From positions 1-7,287 of the forward strand of contig CAAGCR010000078.1 in the NCBI GenBank assembly GCA_900768425.1: a stretch of DNA of 7,287 bases. Reading direction: 5' to 3'. The notes below the pieces were generated by a model. The model saw only the letters and a list, made by a program, of their open reading frames with translations. It was not told the DNA's origin and did no database searches. A program made the position numbers and the translations under genes. This document shows positions 5,221-7,287 of this stretch, one piece after another. The stretch is from Clostridia bacterium. GTDB taxonomy: Bacteria; Bacillota; Clostridia; Christensenellales; UBA1242. Numbering within the stretch: the stretch's first letter is position 1; each line of letters starts with the position of its first letter.

Positions 5221-6894
5221 TTAATTATTTACACCATCATTTACGGTATATATTTTATACCCATTTTCAGTTTTAGAAAGAGTATAATAATTAGTAATAA
5301 AATCGTAAGTTTTGGTATTTCCTGTAACAATTTTAATCGTTGCTGGTTTTGTTCCATAAAAAACATCTTTATCAATTTCCGCATCGGTTGAATTAATTGT
5401 AAACATTGTCATAACAGACATCCTTTGTCTAAATGCCGAACTTCCGACTTTCTTTATTGTGCTAGGTAAAACTATTTCAGTTATAGCATCACAATCTTCA
5501 AAAGCACTGGCACCTATTTCTTCTATACCTTCACATAAAGTTACATTTTTTAAAAATGGTGTATAGAAAAACGACGATGCTGGAATTATTTTAACACTTC
5601 CTGGAATTTTAACCGACTCAACTTTAGAGTCTGAAGTAAAATCGCCCGAATTCATAATTACTCTACAACCATCATAAATATCACAAGATGTCGCATTTAT
5701 ATCAGAAAGTCCCATAAGTACTACATATTTATTTATTGAATTCCCTAGATATTTACCATTATCATAAATATTGTATTGTAGATTTGTGCAATTATTAAAT
5801 GCGCTATTACTTATTGTTGTAATTGAATTTGGAATAGTTATATTTGTTAAATTAGTACACCCATTAAATGCATAATTACCAATGGTTGTGCATCCACTTG
5901 GTATTTTTACACTAGTTAAGTTGGTACAATTTGCAAATGCAGTCCCTCCAATAGTTGTAACACCAATAGGTATTGTAATTTCAGTTATACTATTTGGCAT
6001 AATGGAAATTGTTTTTATGCTTTTGGGTAATACAACACTTTGAATTCCAGTTCCCATTAAACTACCAGTACTTATTAGACTGCGTGGCATTGTTATTTTT
6101 GTGATAGAAATACCTTTAAAATCATTTCCCATTTTATCTACCAAATATGTTTTACCGCTATCTGCTACATAGATTGCTGGAATATTTATTTCATCATAAC
6201 TACTTGAACCATCCCAACTACTCAAATTAAAGTTAGCAGTTGCATTTCTTGTTGTATCATTTGTTGTAAAAACTAAATTATCAGCAACCGTTGATGTCGT
6301 TGGTGTTTTTTCAAAACTAAATGATAAATTTTGAATATTTGTTGTTGTGATTGTAGTTCCCTCAACTACTCTCATTGTTAATGTAAATGTTACTGAACCA
6401 TCTTTCGGTATTATAGCATATGCACCAGAGGAATAATCTCCAGTACTTGCTATACCATAATCTACTCCGTTTGGTAAAGTTGGGTCACTCATTGATGCTA
6501 ATATCTCGTATGAAGATTCATTGGTTATAGTAAATGTAAAAATAATGTCAGTTGCAATTTCGTCTTCTGTAGAATTAAGGTCATCAAAAAATATACTTCC
6601 AAAATTCCAAGGTTCAGCAGGTCCTTCAATTAGTTTGCCCTTTGATGTATCACTTGAATCAGTATAGTTGATTGTTGCAGTTTCTGTGTTACTTGTTATT
6701 GCGTTGTTACTTGCATCTACCGCACCTGTAATTTTACCTAATACTCTAACCTTGCAGTTATGTGCCTGAAAGCCTATTGTGCCACTTACATTAAGGCTAG
6801 CGGTTTTTGCTGAATATACACCAATAGCTATTGCGCAAACGCACATACATAAAATGGCTACATTTAGCAAAATGTTAAATTTTCTTTTTTTCAT
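5221..6894 (-). CDS. Exported BspA-like (LRR_5) leucine-rich-repeat protein
   Basis: 557 residues. The N-terminus is Lys/Arg-rich (MKKRK) followed by a hydrophobic stretch (about 8-27), a signal peptide or N-terminal anchor. A cut after Ser28 is plausible (V-Y-S). Cysteines at 16, 18 and 20 do not form a lipobox. Residues about 32-195 are Ser/Thr-rich and strand-like and probably form a beta-sandwich; a resemblance to TasA/camelysin-type exported proteins is only a guess. Residues about 260-500 carry BspA-type repeats of the form I-x-I-P-x-x-(3-4)-T-I-x-x-x-A-F-x-x-C-x-x-L. Three adjoining 23-residue units are at 303-371, and two more near 425-492 follow a divergent insert. Such proteins are usually surface-exposed and bind host or bacterial partners. 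There is no LPXTG motif, cell-wall-binding repeat or C-terminal membrane helix, so attachment is unexplained. The ATG has AAGGGG 5 nt upstream. The gene stands alone, with a poly-G promoter in front. Confidence 0.92.
   Translation of the reverse strand: MKKRKFNILLNVAILCMCVCAIAIGVYSAKTASLNVSGTIGFQAHNCKVRVLGKITGAVDASNNAITSNTETATINYTDSSDTSKGKLIEGPAEPWNFGSIFFDDLNSTEDEIATDIIFTFTITNESSYEILASMSDPTLPNGVDYGIASTGDYSSGAYAIIPKDGSVTFTLTMRVVEGTTITTTNIQNLSFSFEKTPTTSTVADNLVFTTNDTTRNATANFNLSSWDGSSSYDEINIPAIYVADSGKTYLVDKMGNDFKGISITKITMPRSLISTGSLMGTGIQSVVLPKSIKTISIMPNSITEITIPIGVTTIGGTAFANCTNLTSVKIPSGCTTIGNYAFNGCTNLTNITIPNSITTISNSAFNNCTNLQYNIYDNGKYLGNSINKYVVLMGLSDINATSCDIYDGCRVIMNSGDFTSDSKVESVKIPGSVKIIPASSFFYTPFLKNVTLCEGIEEIGASAFEDCDAITEIVLPSTIKKVGSSAFRQRMSVMTMFTINSTDAEIDKDVFYGTKPATIKIVTGNTKTYDFITNYYTLSKTENGYKIYTVNDGVNN
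5782..5988 (-). repeat. Three tandem 69-bp units coding for 23-residue LRRs
   Basis: Codons 303-371 of the LRR gene form three successive 23-residue units with Leu326, Leu349 and Leu372 in register. Each unit ends CTN and contains TTI and AF at the same places. The nucleotide sequences have diverged but remain clearly alike, so unit gain or loss by recombination is possible without breaking the frame (69 is divisible by 3). Confidence 0.75.
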
Positions 6895-6956
6895 ATTTTC
6901 CCCTTTTTTAATTTAAAGTAAAAATTGGTTTAAAACTTTAATTTTATGTATTCACA

Positions 6957-6980
6957 AAAAATAGCTTTTTATCTATTTTT
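6957..6980 (-). other. Hairpin in the 5' leader of the LRR gene
   Basis: AAAAATAG (6957-6964) and CTATTTTT (6973-6980) form an 8-bp stem with an 8-nt loop. In the minus-strand transcript it lies near the 5' end of the roughly 93-nt leader and is followed by one more U and then G. It could stabilise the mRNA end or act as a weak attenuator. I see no match to a known riboswitch. Confidence 0.35.
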
Positions 6981-6993
6981 ACTCTTTAAGACA

Positions 6994-7021
6994 ATTATAT
7001 ATCCCCCCCCCGCGTTGTCAA
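6994..7021 (-). promoter_or_regulatory. Consensus promoter of the LRR gene with a nine-G tract in its spacer
   Basis: On the minus strand there is a perfect -35 TTGACA (7016-7021) and a perfect -10 TATAAT (6994-6999). The 16-nt spacer reads ACGC, nine G, then ATA; the G run is 7003-7011. Start would be near 6987, a leader of about 93 nt. Sigma-A promoters work best at 17 nt, so gain or loss of a G by slippage would shift spacing to 17 or 15 and change output. Poly-G or poly-C spacers are known to drive phase variation of surface proteins, for example porA and opc in Neisseria. The run is the longest G/C homopolymer in an otherwise AT-rich window. Confidence 0.75.
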
Positions 7022-7039
7022 ACAATTTTTACAAATTGT
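7022..7039. promoter_or_regulatory. Inverted repeat abutting the -35 box of the LRR gene
   Basis: ACAATTT (7022-7028) and AAATTGT (7033-7039) form a perfect 7-bp inverted repeat with a 4-nt centre, directly upstream of the -35 box. In addition TTGTCAAA occurs at 7015-7022 and 7036-7043, 21 bp (two helical turns) apart, the first copy containing the -35. This looks like a binding site for an activator or repressor. The A/T-rich sequence could alternatively be an UP element for RNA polymerase. Confidence 0.4.
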
Positions 7040-7076
7040 CAAAAAAATTTTTGAAATGGTAATTTTGTACAAAAAT

Positions 7077-7107
7077 AGCGGTCAAATTTGTACAAAATTT
7101 GACCGCT
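7077..7107 (-). terminator. Strong 13-bp hairpin, terminator of a gene to the right of the window
   Basis: AGCGGTCAAATTT (7077-7089) pairs perfectly with AAATTTGACCGCT (7095-7107) around a 5-nt loop. On the minus strand it is followed by ATTTTTG, a short U-tract; on the plus strand no U-tract follows. It therefore most likely stops minus-strand transcripts arriving from beyond 7287, leaving the LRR gene under its own promoter. A 12-bp palindrome TTTTGTACAAAA (7063-7074) lies next to it, and 11 bases of it (TTTGTACAAAA) recur across the loop at 7087-7097. Confidence 0.65.
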
Positions 7108-7124
7108 GGTTGAAATAAGGTAAA

Positions 7125-7175
7125 CCCCTCAGTCAGTCGCACCGCGACTGACGGCTCCCCTTAGCAGGAGAGCAC
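7125..7175. repeat. REP-like palindromic intergenic repeat
   Basis: After CCCCTCA, GTCAGTCGC (7132-7140) pairs with GCGACTGAC (7144-7152) around ACC. A second, imperfect stem follows, GCTCCCC (7154-7160) against GGAGAGC (7167-7173) with one mismatch. It is much richer in G+C than the genes around it. From memory, GC-rich palindromes of this type (CCCCTCAGTCxG...GACxGCTCCCCTTAG) are scattered in many copies between genes of gut Clostridia. That assignment needs a repeat search. Here the second stem looks decayed. Confidence 0.6.
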
Positions 7176-7203
7176 AAACTTGGTGATAAGCATAACAAAA
7201 GAG

Positions 7204-7287
7204 GTAAAGCATTGCTTAATGCTAATAAGAATTAAAACACTGTTTAGTGCTAATAAGAGTTAAAGCATTGCTTTGGTGCTAGGCGGT
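7204..7287. repeat. Three tandem 28-bp hairpin-forming units, continuing past the window edge
   Basis: Units at 7204-7231, 7232-7259 and 7260-7287 align without gaps. Each has an inverted repeat: AGCATT/AATGCT in unit 1, AACACT/AGTGCT in unit 2, and AGCATT/GGTGCT in unit 3. The first two share CTAATAAGA after the stem. In unit 2 a T to C change in the left arm is matched by A to G in the right arm. Unit 3 keeps pairing through two G-T wobbles. No reading frame spans the array. The array may extend beyond 7287. Confidence 0.65.

Noticed and set aside
6841..6894. Lipoprotein signal in the LRR protein because of Cys16, Cys18 and Cys20
   Set aside because: The residues before these cysteines do not fit the lipobox (small residue at -1, Leu at -3), and the cysteines are in the middle of the hydrophobic segment.
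7037..7042. Second TTGACA as a tandem -35 box for the LRR gene
   Set aside because: At the right distance (about 7014-7020) there is no -10-like sequence; it is better explained as part of the repeated TTGTCAAA motif.
7204..7287. CRISPR array
   Set aside because: The 28-bp units are directly adjacent with no unique spacers between them, and no cas gene is in view.

Overview
The window is AT-rich DNA read with the standard code (TGG for Trp, strong purine-rich Shine-Dalgarno sites). It looks like a low-GC Gram-positive chromosome, most likely an uncultured gut Clostridia-type bacterium. The basis is the AT-biased codons, sigma-A-type promoters, a BspA-type leucine-rich-repeat surface protein and a REP-like palindrome of a style I associate with gut Firmicutes. 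This placement is inference; no marker gene is present. All five genes are on the minus strand, so transcription runs from right to left.

Right to left, the layout is as follows. The right edge (about 7108-7287) is non-coding repeat DNA: a REP-like palindrome and three tandem 28-bp units, each able to fold into a small hairpin. A strong 13-bp hairpin (7077-7107) separates this from the next unit. At 6994-7021 lies a consensus promoter (TTGACA, 16-bp spacer, TATAAT) whose spacer holds an uninterrupted run of nine G. It drives, after a leader of about 93 nt, a 557-residue exported LRR_5/BspA-like protein (5221-6894). A tract of this kind in a spacer is the known layout of phase-variable promoters, and it sits in front of a surface-type gene. 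This is the most interesting signal here.

Next comes a gap (4904-5220) with a GC-capped hairpin and the promoter/operator of a 127-residue winged-helix protein. That protein resembles the N-terminal part of WYL/YafY-type regulators but has no WYL domain. A near-perfect inverted repeat overlaps its -10 box and predicted start point, which suggests autoregulation. Then comes an unrecognised 150-residue soluble protein with its own extended -10 promoter and a terminator.

The left half is a two-gene operon for a heterodimeric type IV ABC exporter (multidrug type, TM287/288, BmrCD or LmrCD architecture). The upstream subunit carries the degenerate ATPase residues (Asp for catalytic Glu, Gln for the H-loop His). 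The downstream subunit has intact catalytic residues but an altered signature (LSAGQ). Together they predict one active and one degenerate nucleotide site. The second gene's Shine-Dalgarno is written in the last codons of the first. A hairpin at the far left edge may end the operon; it resembles the hairpin at 5035-5071 in length, layout and flanking bases.
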